From assembly GCA_964532225.1 (NCBI GenBank), contig CAZHHM010000008.1, positions 1 to 64,000 of the forward strand: a stretch of 64,000 nucleotides of DNA, in the 5' to 3' direction. Below, piece after piece: positions 48,638 through 57,631 of the stretch (the stretch's first letter is position 1; the number at the start of each line of letters is the position of its first letter). The position numbers and the translations under genes are program-made. This DNA is from CAZHHM01 sp964532225 (GTDB taxonomy: Bacteria > Margulisbacteria > WOR-1 > JAKLHX01). The notes under the pieces were generated by a model, which was not told the DNA's origin, made no database searches, and saw only the letters and a list, made by a program, of their open reading frames with translations.

Positions 48638-49474
48638 ATGGGCCATATACAGGGATCGGCGAAAGAACTTTTAAAGCTCTTAATACGGGCGCGACAGGTC
48701 TTTAAAGACAGACAAATACTCTTTATATCGCTGGCTTTCCCTGTTCTTGCTTCCTTTTCTCTTGTTGCGGTCTTCCCCTCTTCTCTTAATTACTCGATGC
48801 TGTTTGTCTCGCGCAGCTATTATGACCAGAGGGCTAACAGCGAGACCTATAATCTGTACCCGGGGTTCATCCCTCCTTTATCCACGCTGTCGCTTATTTC
48901 GATACTGCCAAATTTCGGGTACAATACCGGGATAATCCAGATAACCGGGATATCAGGCACAAATTTTGTCGACGGGCTTACGATCAAGCTTGTAAAAAGC
49001 GGTGAGACTGATATCGCGGCCACCGATATAAGCTTTGAGAGCGCTTCTAAGATCACGTGCAAGTTCGATCTCACAGGCAAAAGAAAAGGGTCCTGGGACC
49101 TTGTTGTCACAAACCCAGACGACAATTCGGTCATACTGACGAACGCGTTCACGGTAAATTCATGGGCTGTTTCAGGTCTGCTGGTGAACTATCCGAACCC
49201 GTTCGACCCGGTGAACGAAGAGACCACGGTCATTTACGAGCTGTCCTCCGATAAGGAGGTCAGCATGATCGTTTTTGATATCGCGGCCAATGTGGTGCTT
49301 AAAAGGTCGTATAGGTCAGGGACGAACGGAGGCAGAGCAGGAGAGAACAGCGTAAAATGGGACGGAAGGAACGATATGGGAGAGATGGTCGGCAACGGAC
49401 TGTATTTCTGCAGGGTCGTTGATAAAGGCAGCGGGACCGTGCTTGCAAAAGGAAGGATAGCCGTACTGAGATGA
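48638..49474 (+). CDS. Surface protein with IPT-like and FlgD-type Ig domains
   Basis: The 278-residue protein has a hydrophobic N-terminal segment (about residues 27-46), acting as an anchor or a signal. An IPT/TIG-like domain follows at about 100-180 (GIIQITGISGTNFVDGLTIKLV...). A C-terminal FlgD-type Ig domain at about 190-278 starts at VNYPNPFDPVNEETTVIYELS and contains KWDGRNDMGEMVGNGLYFCRV. FlgD-like Ig tails are common in secreted proteins of diderm bacteria and can act as sorting or assembly signals. It is followed with an ATGA overlap by a PorV-like barrel, suggesting they work together. Confidence 0.7.
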   Translation: MGHIQGSAKELLKLLIRARQVFKDRQILFISLAFPVLASFSLVAVFPSSLNYSMLFVSRSYYDQRANSETYNLYPGFIPPLSTLSLISILPNFGYNTGIIQITGISGTNFVDGLTIKLVKSGETDIAATDISFESASKITCKFDLTGKRKGSWDLVVTNPDDNSVILTNAFTVNSWAVSGLLVNYPNPFDPVNEETTVIYELSSDKEVSMIVFDIAANVVLKRSYRSGTNGGRAGENSVKWDGRNDMGEMVGNGLYFCRVVDKGSGTVLAKGRIAVLR

Positions 49475-50706
49475 ACTTTAGGGTGTCTGCTGTGGTAATG
49501 CTGTTGCTGTTTTGTGCTCAAGCCGCTTTTGCGCAGACAGTGACAGTCGATACTCTTAAGCTCGGCTCAGGAGCACGCAGCACCGGCATGGGCAAGGCCT
49601 TTTCAGCTGTTTACGGGGATATGAACTGCCTGTTCTCCAATCCGGCGGGACTCGCGGGGATACGGAATTACGAGATATTGAGCCTTTACTCCTCCATGTT
49701 CGAGGGCGAACTTCCCCTTGTGGTCTTCGGTGCTGCTAAAGAGATCGAATACGGAGTGATCTCGGGAGGTTTCGTGTCCCTTTCCAGCAGCCAGATACCT
49801 TCGCCAAGCCCTACGGGGATAACATATTTCGATTACTATGACAGGCTCCTGTTCTTCTCTTTTTCAAGGGACCTTGAGATGTTCCCCTGGGGTAGGAACG
49901 TATATGCCGGGATCACCGGGAAGATATTCGAGAAGGGCTTTTCGGGAAGCTCCCCTGCTAACGGAGAGGGTTTCAGCGCGGACATAGGGCTTCTCTATGC
50001 TTACAGCAACGACCTCTCGCTCGGATTAAGCTTTCAGAACGCTCTTCCGGGCTATCTTTCATGGAGCACGGGCGCAAAGGATTCCATACCGATGGTCATA
50101 AAACCTGGTGCCGCATACAGGGTCATGGACAGGAAAATGCTGCTGTCGTTCGACGCTGATATTTCGGCTCAGGGGGCCGCGCCGATGATGCTGCATGCCG
50201 GTCTTGAATATTCGTTCAACAAGTATTTCCATCTGAGGAGCGGAATAGACCAGACCCAGGGCGCGAATAAGCAGTCGGTGTCCAACTTTACCGCGGGAGC
50301 CGGGGTGTCGTTCGACGGGCTCAGGATCGACTATGCCTACCATGCTTACGCGGAAATGCCGGCAAGCCCGTCACACTTTATTTCCGTTTCATTCTCTCCT
50401 CCGATCCCGGAGACATCTGTGATGACAGCCGAGACGGTCGAAAAGAAGATACTGCCTGTGGACCCGAACGCGAAGAACCTGTCGGATCTCACTACCGACC
50501 TTGACGGACTCATTAAGGAGCTAATAAAGAGAGGGTATATCGACGATGAACTAAGGATACAGAATTCCTTTGTAGCATTATTATCTGCTGACGAAATGGA
50601 TATTGATCCGAAATTCTCGAACGTAAAATATCAAATATACAATATCCTCAAAGACATTTGGAAGAAGCAGCTGAAAAAGACCTCAAAGATCCGCCCAAAA
50701 AAATAG
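49471..50706 (+). CDS. PorV/PorQ-like outer-membrane barrel protein (UPF0164 type)
   Basis: This 411-residue protein has a clear signal peptide (residues 1-21 ending AFAQ). It has the conserved N-terminal box KLGSGARSTGMGKAFSAVYGDMNCLFSNPAGLA found in PorV/PorQ and UPF0164 proteins. A FadL-like beta barrel to about residue 310 follows, with alternating strands such as GISFDYYDRLLFFSFSRD-type segments. The last 90 residues (after SFSPPIPETS) form a soluble helical tail (LTTDLDGLIKELIKRGYIDDEL) not found in simple PorV. Its neighbours suggest a role in exporting or anchoring the large surface proteins downstream; this is inference. Confidence 0.78.
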   Translation: MNFRVSAVVMLLLFCAQAAFAQTVTVDTLKLGSGARSTGMGKAFSAVYGDMNCLFSNPAGLAGIRNYEILSLYSSMFEGELPLVVFGAAKEIEYGVISGGFVSLSSSQIPSPSPTGITYFDYYDRLLFFSFSRDLEMFPWGRNVYAGITGKIFEKGFSGSSPANGEGFSADIGLLYAYSNDLSLGLSFQNALPGYLSWSTGAKDSIPMVIKPGAAYRVMDRKMLLSFDADISAQGAAPMMLHAGLEYSFNKYFHLRSGIDQTQGANKQSVSNFTAGAGVSFDGLRIDYAYHAYAEMPASPSHFISVSFSPPIPETSVMTAETVEKKILPVDPNAKNLSDLTTDLDGLIKELIKRGYIDDELRIQNSFVALLSADEMDIDPKFSNVKYQIYNILKDIWKKQLKKTSKIRPKK

Positions 50707-50735
50707 TACATTTCGCCAAAAATTGACAATAGTGA

Positions 50736-50741
50736 TATAAT
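50736..50741 (+). promoter_or_regulatory. -10 element of the giant surface-protein gene
   Basis: TATAAT is nine bases before the ATG at 50751 (a second ATG follows directly). A TTGACA at 50723 is too close to serve as its -35. Confidence 0.4.
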
Positions 50742-50750
50742 AAATCATTT

Positions 50751-53700
50751 ATGATGCAAAAAGTATCAATAGTGGCAGCGTTGATCCTGATGCTGGCATT
50801 TCAGAATACTTGCCTCTCGGCAATACCCCAGACCATAGCTTTTGACGGACGCCTGACCGACCTTTCAGGCAATCCGCTTAACGGCAGCTATAATCTAAGG
50901 TTCAGTATCTATAACGACAGCTCCGGGACGTCACTTTCCTGGGGACCGGAATCGCATTCGGCAGTCCCGCTTGTCGGAGGAGTGTTCTCTGTGAAACTGG
51001 GCGATACGGTGACCATGAGCTCTGCTGTTTTTGATTCCCCTACAAAATACGTGAAGATCGAGGTGGCGAACCCTCCGACCTCAACCTCTTACGAAACGAT
51101 ACTGCCTCTGACGAGGATAGTGGCTACGCCGTTCACTTTTCATGCATTGACAGCCGACCAGGCTGACGGGGTAGCTGACAATTCCATTACAAGAGGGAAG
51201 ATAGCAACAGGGCAGGTGGTCAAAGGCATCACCGCAGGATCGAATATCAGCATATCGGCAAGTGAGGGTAGCGGCACCGGGATAGTGACAATAAGCTCAT
51301 CCGGAGGCGGAGGAGGAAGCAGCTCCTGGGTGGACGGGACGGGAAAGGTTACGACCGTGGCAAAGGTAGGCATAGGCATTTCTTCTCCTTCTGTGTCTCT
51401 CGAGGTACTGGGAACGGTGAAAGCCGCATCTTTTGAAGGAAGCGGTTCGGCATTGACCGGACTTGTAAGGAAGGCCGCTTCAAGCACAGATAGCGGCATC
51501 CCGCAATGGGACGGGACAACGGGAGGGCTTTTAAAGAACGGTCTTACGGCAGGCACCGGTGCGAATGACCTGGTACAGCTTGACGGCAGCGGGAGACTTC
51601 CGTCGGTCGACGGGTCGCAGCTTCAAAATCTTCCTTCAGGGTTCGCTGACCCTATGACCACGAGAGGGGATATCATAGTCAGGGACAGTTCGAACACCAC
51701 AGCCCGTCTTGCCCTTGGTCCGGCAAGCACGGTACTGAAATCCGTTTCGAGTGATGTCAGCTGGGAATCCCTTACTCCCGGCGAAGTAGGTTTAAACAAC
51801 CTCACGAATCTAGGCGGGAACTTGGGAGTTGGGACATCCACACCCGCAAGAAAGCTCAGCGTGCATGATGCGTCATCTGATAACACATATGGCAGCGGGA
51901 TCTTGCTGCAAAGGACCGATGCTTCTACATCAGGCAAAAAACTGTCCATCGCAGTTGCTTCTAGCAATACCAACATTGAAGCTTCCTTAGGCGTTCGCAA
52001 TACAGGCTCCAATGGCAATGGTGATGTGTTCATATCTACCAGGAATGCAGGAGGTGTCGGCAATTTCGGGGAAGCATTGACCGTAAGGGCTGACGGCAAT
52101 GTTGGTATCGGAGATTCAAACCCGGCTAACAAACTTGTCATTAACGGGAACACCTCAACAACGGGAAATATCACCACCACAGGCACCGTCAGTTCCGGAG
52201 CAGTCGTATCAACAGGGACTCTATATGCCATCGGCAGCGTGGGGATAGGAACAACTTCTCCCGGCGCAAAGCTGCACGTCAAGGGGTCCGATATGCAACT
52301 GGATGCTTCCGGTGACAAATGGTTCTACTTCAAGAACGGGAGCGGAGGGGCAGGAGATACCAACGCCGAAGGTGCTTTTGGATGGAGGGGAGCCGCAGGT
52401 GCGTTAACGTTCTGGACACCTTCCGGGGGGAATGTCATCGCAGCAACAAATACCGGGAGGGTCGGTATCGGGACGACAAGTCCGGGTGCTTCACTCGAGG
52501 TCGTAGGCGATATAAAGATCGGCTCTGCCGGCGCATCGATTGAGGCTTCGACTGGAAAGATATTCGGTGACGGGTCCGCTTTGACCAACCTTCCTTCAGG
52601 TTTTGCCAACCCCATGACGACAAGAGGCGATATTATTGTCAGGGACAGCAGCAACACAACGTCACGATTAGCACTCGGCCCCGCCGGTTCGGTGTTGAAG
52701 TCTGTATCAAGTGACGTAAGCTGGGAAGCGCTTAGCGCAAGCGATGTCGGACTGGGCAATGTTCCCAATGTTGACGCTACTAACGCGACAAATATCTCCT
52801 CAGGCACTCTTGATGATGGGAGATTAAGCACAAATGTAGCTACCAAGACATATGTTGATACGGCTGTAGGTACATTTGATACGGCAGCAGCAAGAAATGC
52901 GGCACTAGGTACGTTTGAAACAACGTCTTCTCTATTGGGAAGGAACTTCATAACGGATGCTCCTTTAGCGACATTCGAGACAACATCGTCGCTGATATCC
53001 AGAGGTTATATCACGGCAGAAACGCTGTCCACATTCGAGACTACATCTTCTCTACTTTCGAGAGATTATGTGTCGAATACCGTTCTCTCTACATGGCAGG
53101 GATCTGCTAATATAGCCACACTTTCACCTGCAATAAATATCGGGACTACAGGAACAGGAACATTCGGCGCGGTGCATGTAGTTAACCGGCTTGGTGTCGG
53201 GACGACGAATCCGCAATACGCGCTTGACGTAAGCGGGGAAGCTAACTTCCTTAACGGCGGGCTGCAGCTGAGGCTTACTAATGTTGTAGGAAACTGGCCT
53301 TCGCTGTATTCAAGCAATGACAAGATCTCACTTCCTTCTACCGTATATTTGCCGGACTCTAACGGCGAGGTGTCCACAAGCGGCAGCGGGATGCTTGTAA
53401 GAGGATGGGAATCCCTGAAACTGCAGAACGGTGCAGGGACAGGATATGTCTCTTTCGGGAATACTGGAGCCGAGTACGCAAGGTTCACGAATGCCGGTTC
53501 TCTGGGTATAGGAACGAATGAGCCTCAAGCATTTGTTGATATAAGGGGTGACGTGCAGGTCGGAACTGCAGGAGCATCAATAGAAGCTTCGACCGGCAGA
53601 TATTACGGCGACGGCTCACAATTGCAGAACCTGCCTTCAGGGTTTGCCGACCCTATGACGACAAGAGGCGACATAATGGTAAGGAACAGCGGGAATGTCA

Positions 53701-56700
53701 CATCAAGGTTTGGATTAGGTGCGGAAGGCCAGGTGCTGAGATCAAGAAGCAGTGATGTAAGCTGGGAAGCATTGAGCAAGAGCGATGTCGGACTGGGTAA
53801 TGTGCCGAACGTAGATACAACAAATGCGAACAATATATCTTCCGGGACACTAGATGACGGAAGGCTTAGTTCAAATGTAGCTACAAAGACATATGTTGAT
53901 ACTGCAGTAGGTACTTTTGATACACAGGCAGCCAGGGATGCGGCGTTGAGTACGTTCGAAACAACCGCAAATGCTGCTGCGATATACACACCGTTAACCT
54001 CGATGAGCACTTTTGACACGATCACAGCAAGAGATGCGGCATTGGGTACATTTGAAACAACATCACATGCTGTGGCGACTTACACATCTTTAAGTTCGAT
54101 GAGTACCTTTGAAACATCAGCGAATGCAGCGGCAATATATGTGCCTTTAACTTCGATGAGCACGTTCGATACACAAGCAGCAAGGGATGCCGCGTTGGGA
54201 ACATTTGAAACACAAGCGGCATTGAATTCCGCATTAGGGACATTCGAGACATCGGCAAACGCAGCAGCGACATACGTTCCTTTAAGTTCGATGGGCACGT
54301 TTGATACAACTGCAGCCAGAGATGCTGCGTTAGGAACATTTGAAACGACGACTTCTCTACTTTCGAGAGGTTATGTAACGAACACAGAGCTCTCTACATG
54401 GGCAGGGACATCTAATATCACAACGGTTGGCACATTATCTGCTCTGGACGTAAGCGGGAACGTAAGGATAAGCACAACAGCATCTATAGATGCTGCGACA
54501 GGCAGATATTACGGAGACGGTTCACAATTACAGAACCTGCCGTCAGGGTTTGCCGACCCTATGACGACAAGAGGCGACATAATGGTGAGGAACAGCGGCA
54601 ATGTAACATCAAGGTTGGCCTTGGGAGGAGAAGGGCAGGTCCTCAGATCAAGAAGCAGTGACGTAAGCTGGGAGGTTATGAACAGCAGCGATGTCGGATT
54701 AGGGAACGTCCCTAACGTTGATGCTACAAATGCGACGAATATCTCCTCAGGCACTCTTGATGACGGGAGATTGAGCTCAAATATCGCAACAAAGACATAT
54801 GTTGACACCGCAGTTGGCACTTTTGATACAACTGCAGCTAGGGACGCAGCATTAGGCACATTTGAAACAACGTTAGATCTTCTGGGAAGAAATTTCATAA
54901 CGGATGCTCCTTTAGCGACATTCGAGACCACAACGTCGCTAATATCAAGAGGTTATATAACCGCAGAAACGCTGTCCACATTCGAGACTACGTCTTCTCT
55001 GCTTTCGCGAGATTACGTAGCAAGCAGCGCGCTATCGACATTCGAGACAACCATGTCGCTAACATCCCGTGGATATATTACCGCAGAAACGTTGTCTACA
55101 TTCGAGACGACTTCCTCTCTGCTTTCGCGGGATTATGTAGCGAGCAGTGCGCTAGGGACATTTGACACAATAACGGCAAGGGATACGGCACTTGGCACCT
55201 TTGATACGGTCTCGGCAAGAAATTCGGCTCTTGGTACATTTGAAACGACAACTTCGCTCCAATCGAGGGATTATGTGTCGAATACTGTTCTTTCGACATG
55301 GGCGGGGTCGGCAAACATCACAACGCTAGGTTCTATCTCTGCCGGAGCTATCCCTTCATCTATCGTTACGGGGCTGTCTGCGTCCGCAACTATAGATGCA
55401 ACGGATGCCGGCAATATAGTGAGCGGCATGCTCCCTGTTTCTCGAGGTGGTACAGGGTCTTCCAACGGGTCAATTACCGGTAGCGATGCATTGGTTTTTC
55501 AGGCAGGAGGTTCGAATAAAGGTATTTCGATCGTGCCTTCAGGTAACGGCATAACTACTATAAGCAGCAAACTGAGCATCGGTACTACGATTGAGAGCGA
55601 CTCATTTGTTCAGATCTCAGGCATGGGCACGCAGCAACTTGCTCTTTATCCTAAGAGTGGACCCGAAAATGCCGCTCTTAGACTGGTCCCGAAAGGTTAT
55701 TCGGATTCCTCGACCGGATCCGGTTCGCATATCCAGATATTCAATGGTGACTACTATGCAAACATATCGAACGATTCAAGACTTGAAATGGGCTTCGCTT
55801 ATGACAATGCTTTTGTGAAGACCTCTGACAAGTCTATGACGATAAGCGCAAACAATAACGACACACAATTATTCTTAGCCACGAATGGTGCGGTTGGCAT
55901 TGGGACAACTTCACCTACTTCAACGCTGGAGGTTGTCGGAGAGTTGAAGATCCAGAAAGTAAACAAAGATTACGGGCATTTGTTCATAGGGGATGAAAGG
56001 TTCTTGCACTCGGCAGGTACTGATAATGCCTACCTTGGCCATGATTCAGGGAGCATAAACAACAATGGCTCTTTTAATATCGGGCTCGGTTCATATTCAC
56101 TTGCTGCTAATGTTGACGGGAACAACAATACTGCGATCGGCGCGCAGTCCTTGGGGGCTTCAACAGGGAGCGGGAACATAGGGATAGGGTATTACTCGGG
56201 ATATTATGAGAGTGGTGATAATAAGCTTTATATCGACAATTTGGATAGGACCTCTGATGTTTTAGGCAGAGAACAATCATTGATATATGGGGTCTTTGAT
56301 GTGGATCCCGCTAATCAGCAATTGACATTCAATGCAAAAGTAGGGATTGGAACAACAACTCCTTCAACGGCACTTGATGTGGTCGGAGATATCAAGATCG
56401 GCTCTGCAGGCGCTTCGATCGAGGCTTCAACCGGCAAATACTACGGTGACGGGTCCTATTTGTCCGGGATCGTATCGAGTTCGGCGCTAGGAACTTTCGA
56501 TACTATTGCTGCCAGGGATGCGGCGTTAGGGACTTTTGAAACGCAAGCGGCACTTTCTTCCTGGCCGGGTTCTACGAATCTGGCGACATTGTCGCCGTCG
56601 ATCAATATCAATACTACAGGGACCGGTTCTTTCTCTGCATTAACGGTTACGACAGGGGCTGTTGGTGTGGGAACGACTTCACCTTCACAGCCTGTTGAAG

Positions 56701-57629
56701 TTAGAGGAGTCGTTGGCAACTATAAGGGTATTCAGTACACGGATCCTAATACCGGGAACAATACGGTCATTATGGGTGGGGACGGTTACGGCGGTGTTGG
56801 CGTATTCACCGGAAACAACAAAACGATCTATATTTCCGCTTCAAACGCTAATGACGGTAATTCCGGATATATTACGATAAACGGCGCTTCATCTGCAACA
56901 GGAAAAGGAACGGTCTCAATAGCTGCCGGGACATACGCCCCTTCATCTATGTACGGGGATATCTCAATGACCGCAGGCAGTTCAAGCATGGTGCTCAAGA
57001 ACAGCGGCAATGTCGGTATCGGGGTCCCGAGCCCGTCCGTTTCTCTTGAGGTGGCCGGCAATGTAAAGATCGGCTCAGGAGGCGCATCGATAGAAGCCTC
57101 AACCGGAAAGCTCTTCGGCAACGGCTCCGCTCTGACGAGCGTGACCGCATCATCACTTTCGCCGTCGATAAACATCAGTACAACAGGGTATGGCACGTTC
57201 GCTTCGGTCTCAAGCACGGGGACCGCGAACATCTCGACATCTTCAGGCACGGTAGGGGTGGGGACGACCGAGACCACAGAAAAGGTCAATATCTCCGGCA
57301 ATATGATGGTCAGAGGGCAGTACTATTCAAAAAAATACACTACAACGACCACTCTTGACTGGAGCAACGGAAATGTCCAGTATATCCAGCTTGCCAATAA
57401 CGGGCAGACATTTACTTTCAGCAACCCGAAAGACGGCGCAAGGTACGCCCTGATCCTCAAGCAACCGAGTTCCGGCGCGGCAGGGACTGTCACTTGGCCG
57501 GGTGAGGTGCTCTGGAGCGGCGGGACAGGCCCTACGCTGACGGTTACAAACGACAAAGTGGATGTTATAACACTCATCTATGACGGCACTAACAGCAAGT
57601 ATTACGGCGGGGCAAGCCTGAATTACTGA
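50751..57629 (+). CDS. Giant repetitive secreted protein with tail-fibre-like modules
   Basis: The 2292-residue protein has a signal peptide (residues 1-24, ending CLSA), a compact N-terminal beta domain (about 25-130, QTIAFDGRLTDLSGNPLNGSYNL), and then long repetitive modules. One module, repeated four times, runs from LPSGFADPMTTRGDI through SDVSWE and DVGLGNVPNVDATNA to ATKTYVDTAVGTFDT; the DVGLGNVPNV unit is common in phage tail fibres. Another unit (VGIGTTSP...LEVVGDIKIGSAGASIEASTG) recurs across the length. A stalk made of GTFETT...LLSRDYV units fills the middle. The C-terminal domain (about 2190-2292) includes TFTFSNPKDGARYALILKQPSSGAAGTVTWP. It is probably a trimeric or fibrous adhesin exported to the cell surface; family and partners are not established. 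Confidence 0.72.
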   Translation: MMQKVSIVAALILMLAFQNTCLSAIPQTIAFDGRLTDLSGNPLNGSYNLRFSIYNDSSGTSLSWGPESHSAVPLVGGVFSVKLGDTVTMSSAVFDSPTKYVKIEVANPPTSTSYETILPLTRIVATPFTFHALTADQADGVADNSITRGKIATGQVVKGITAGSNISISASEGSGTGIVTISSSGGGGGSSSWVDGTGKVTTVAKVGIGISSPSVSLEVLGTVKAASFEGSGSALTGLVRKAASSTDSGIPQWDGTTGGLLKNGLTAGTGANDLVQLDGSGRLPSVDGSQLQNLPSGFADPMTTRGDIIVRDSSNTTARLALGPASTVLKSVSSDVSWESLTPGEVGLNNLTNLGGNLGVGTSTPARKLSVHDASSDNTYGSGILLQRTDASTSGKKLSIAVASSNTNIEASLGVRNTGSNGNGDVFISTRNAGGVGNFGEALTVRADGNVGIGDSNPANKLVINGNTSTTGNITTTGTVSSGAVVSTGTLYAIGSVGIGTTSPGAKLHVKGSDMQLDASGDKWFYFKNGSGGAGDTNAEGAFGWRGAAGALTFWTPSGGNVIAATNTGRVGIGTTSPGASLEVVGDIKIGSAGASIEASTGKIFGDGSALTNLPSGFANPMTTRGDIIVRDSSNTTSRLALGPAGSVLKSVSSDVSWEALSASDVGLGNVPNVDATNATNISSGTLDDGRLSTNVATKTYVDTAVGTFDTAAARNAALGTFETTSSLLGRNFITDAPLATFETTSSLISRGYITAETLSTFETTSSLLSRDYVSNTVLSTWQGSANIATLSPAINIGTTGTGTFGAVHVVNRLGVGTTNPQYALDVSGEANFLNGGLQLRLTNVVGNWPSLYSSNDKISLPSTVYLPDSNGEVSTSGSGMLVRGWESLKLQNGAGTGYVSFGNTGAEYARFTNAGSLGIGTNEPQAFVDIRGDVQVGTAGASIEASTGRYYGDGSQLQNLPSGFADPMTTRGDIMVRNSGNVTSRFGLGAEGQVLRSRSSDVSWEALSKSDVGLGNVPNVDTTNANNISSGTLDDGRLSSNVATKTYVDTAVGTFDTQAARDAALSTFETTANAAAIYTPLTSMSTFDTITARDAALGTFETTSHAVATYTSLSSMSTFETSANAAAIYVPLTSMSTFDTQAARDAALGTFETQAALNSALGTFETSANAAATYVPLSSMGTFDTTAARDAALGTFETTTSLLSRGYVTNTELSTWAGTSNITTVGTLSALDVSGNVRISTTASIDAATGRYYGDGSQLQNLPSGFADPMTTRGDIMVRNSGNVTSRLALGGEGQVLRSRSSDVSWEVMNSSDVGLGNVPNVDATNATNISSGTLDDGRLSSNIATKTYVDTAVGTFDTTAARDAALGTFETTLDLLGRNFITDAPLATFETTTSLISRGYITAETLSTFETTSSLLSRDYVASSALSTFETTMSLTSRGYITAETLSTFETTSSLLSRDYVASSALGTFDTITARDTALGTFDTVSARNSALGTFETTTSLQSRDYVSNTVLSTWAGSANITTLGSISAGAIPSSIVTGLSASATIDATDAGNIVSGMLPVSRGGTGSSNGSITGSDALVFQAGGSNKGISIVPSGNGITTISSKLSIGTTIESDSFVQISGMGTQQLALYPKSGPENAALRLVPKGYSDSSTGSGSHIQIFNGDYYANISNDSRLEMGFAYDNAFVKTSDKSMTISANNNDTQLFLATNGAVGIGTTSPTSTLEVVGELKIQKVNKDYGHLFIGDERFLHSAGTDNAYLGHDSGSINNNGSFNIGLGSYSLAANVDGNNNTAIGAQSLGASTGSGNIGIGYYSGYYESGDNKLYIDNLDRTSDVLGREQSLIYGVFDVDPANQQLTFNAKVGIGTTTPSTALDVVGDIKIGSAGASIEASTGKYYGDGSYLSGIVSSSALGTFDTIAARDAALGTFETQAALSSWPGSTNLATLSPSININTTGTGSFSALTVTTGAVGVGTTSPSQPVEVRGVVGNYKGIQYTDPNTGNNTVIMGGDGYGGVGVFTGNNKTIYISASNANDGNSGYITINGASSATGKGTVSIAAGTYAPSSMYGDISMTAGSSSMVLKNSGNVGIGVPSPSVSLEVAGNVKIGSGGASIEASTGKLFGNGSALTSVTASSLSPSINISTTGYGTFASVSSTGTANISTSSGTVGVGTTETTEKVNISGNMMVRGQYYSKKYTTTTTLDWSNGNVQYIQLANNGQTFTFSNPKDGARYALILKQPSSGAAGTVTWPGEVLWSGGTGPTLTVTNDKVDVITLIYDGTNSKYYGGASLNY
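51630..54840 (+). repeat. Large in-frame modular DNA repeats within the giant gene
   Basis: Four copies of the PSGFADPMTTRGDI module begin near 51630, 52590, 53632 and 54537. Copies 2-4 extend about 300 bp through the TYVDTAVGTFDT segment. Copies 3 and 4 share long stretches of near-identical bases, a sign of recent duplication or gene conversion. Between them lie tandem GTFET units. Confidence 0.8.
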
Positions 57630-57631
57630 AA

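Noticed and set aside
50723..50741. TTGACA-TATAAT promoter before the giant gene
   Set aside because: The two boxes are only 7 bp apart, far too close to act together.
51630..54840. CRISPR array suggested by regularly spaced repeats
   Set aside because: The repeats are hundreds of bases long, in frame with one protein, and degenerate; spacing and unit size do not fit a CRISPR.
51140..57600. Long open frames on the minus strand across the giant gene
   Set aside because: They are repeated at the same spots of each module, have no signal or start site of their own, and follow from the low stop density opposite Thr/Ser/Gly-rich repeats.
48638..57629. Prophage, because of tail-fibre-like modules
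   Set aside because: No capsid, terminase, integrase, lysis or other phage gene is present; the fibre protein has a signal peptide and sits with outer-membrane genes.
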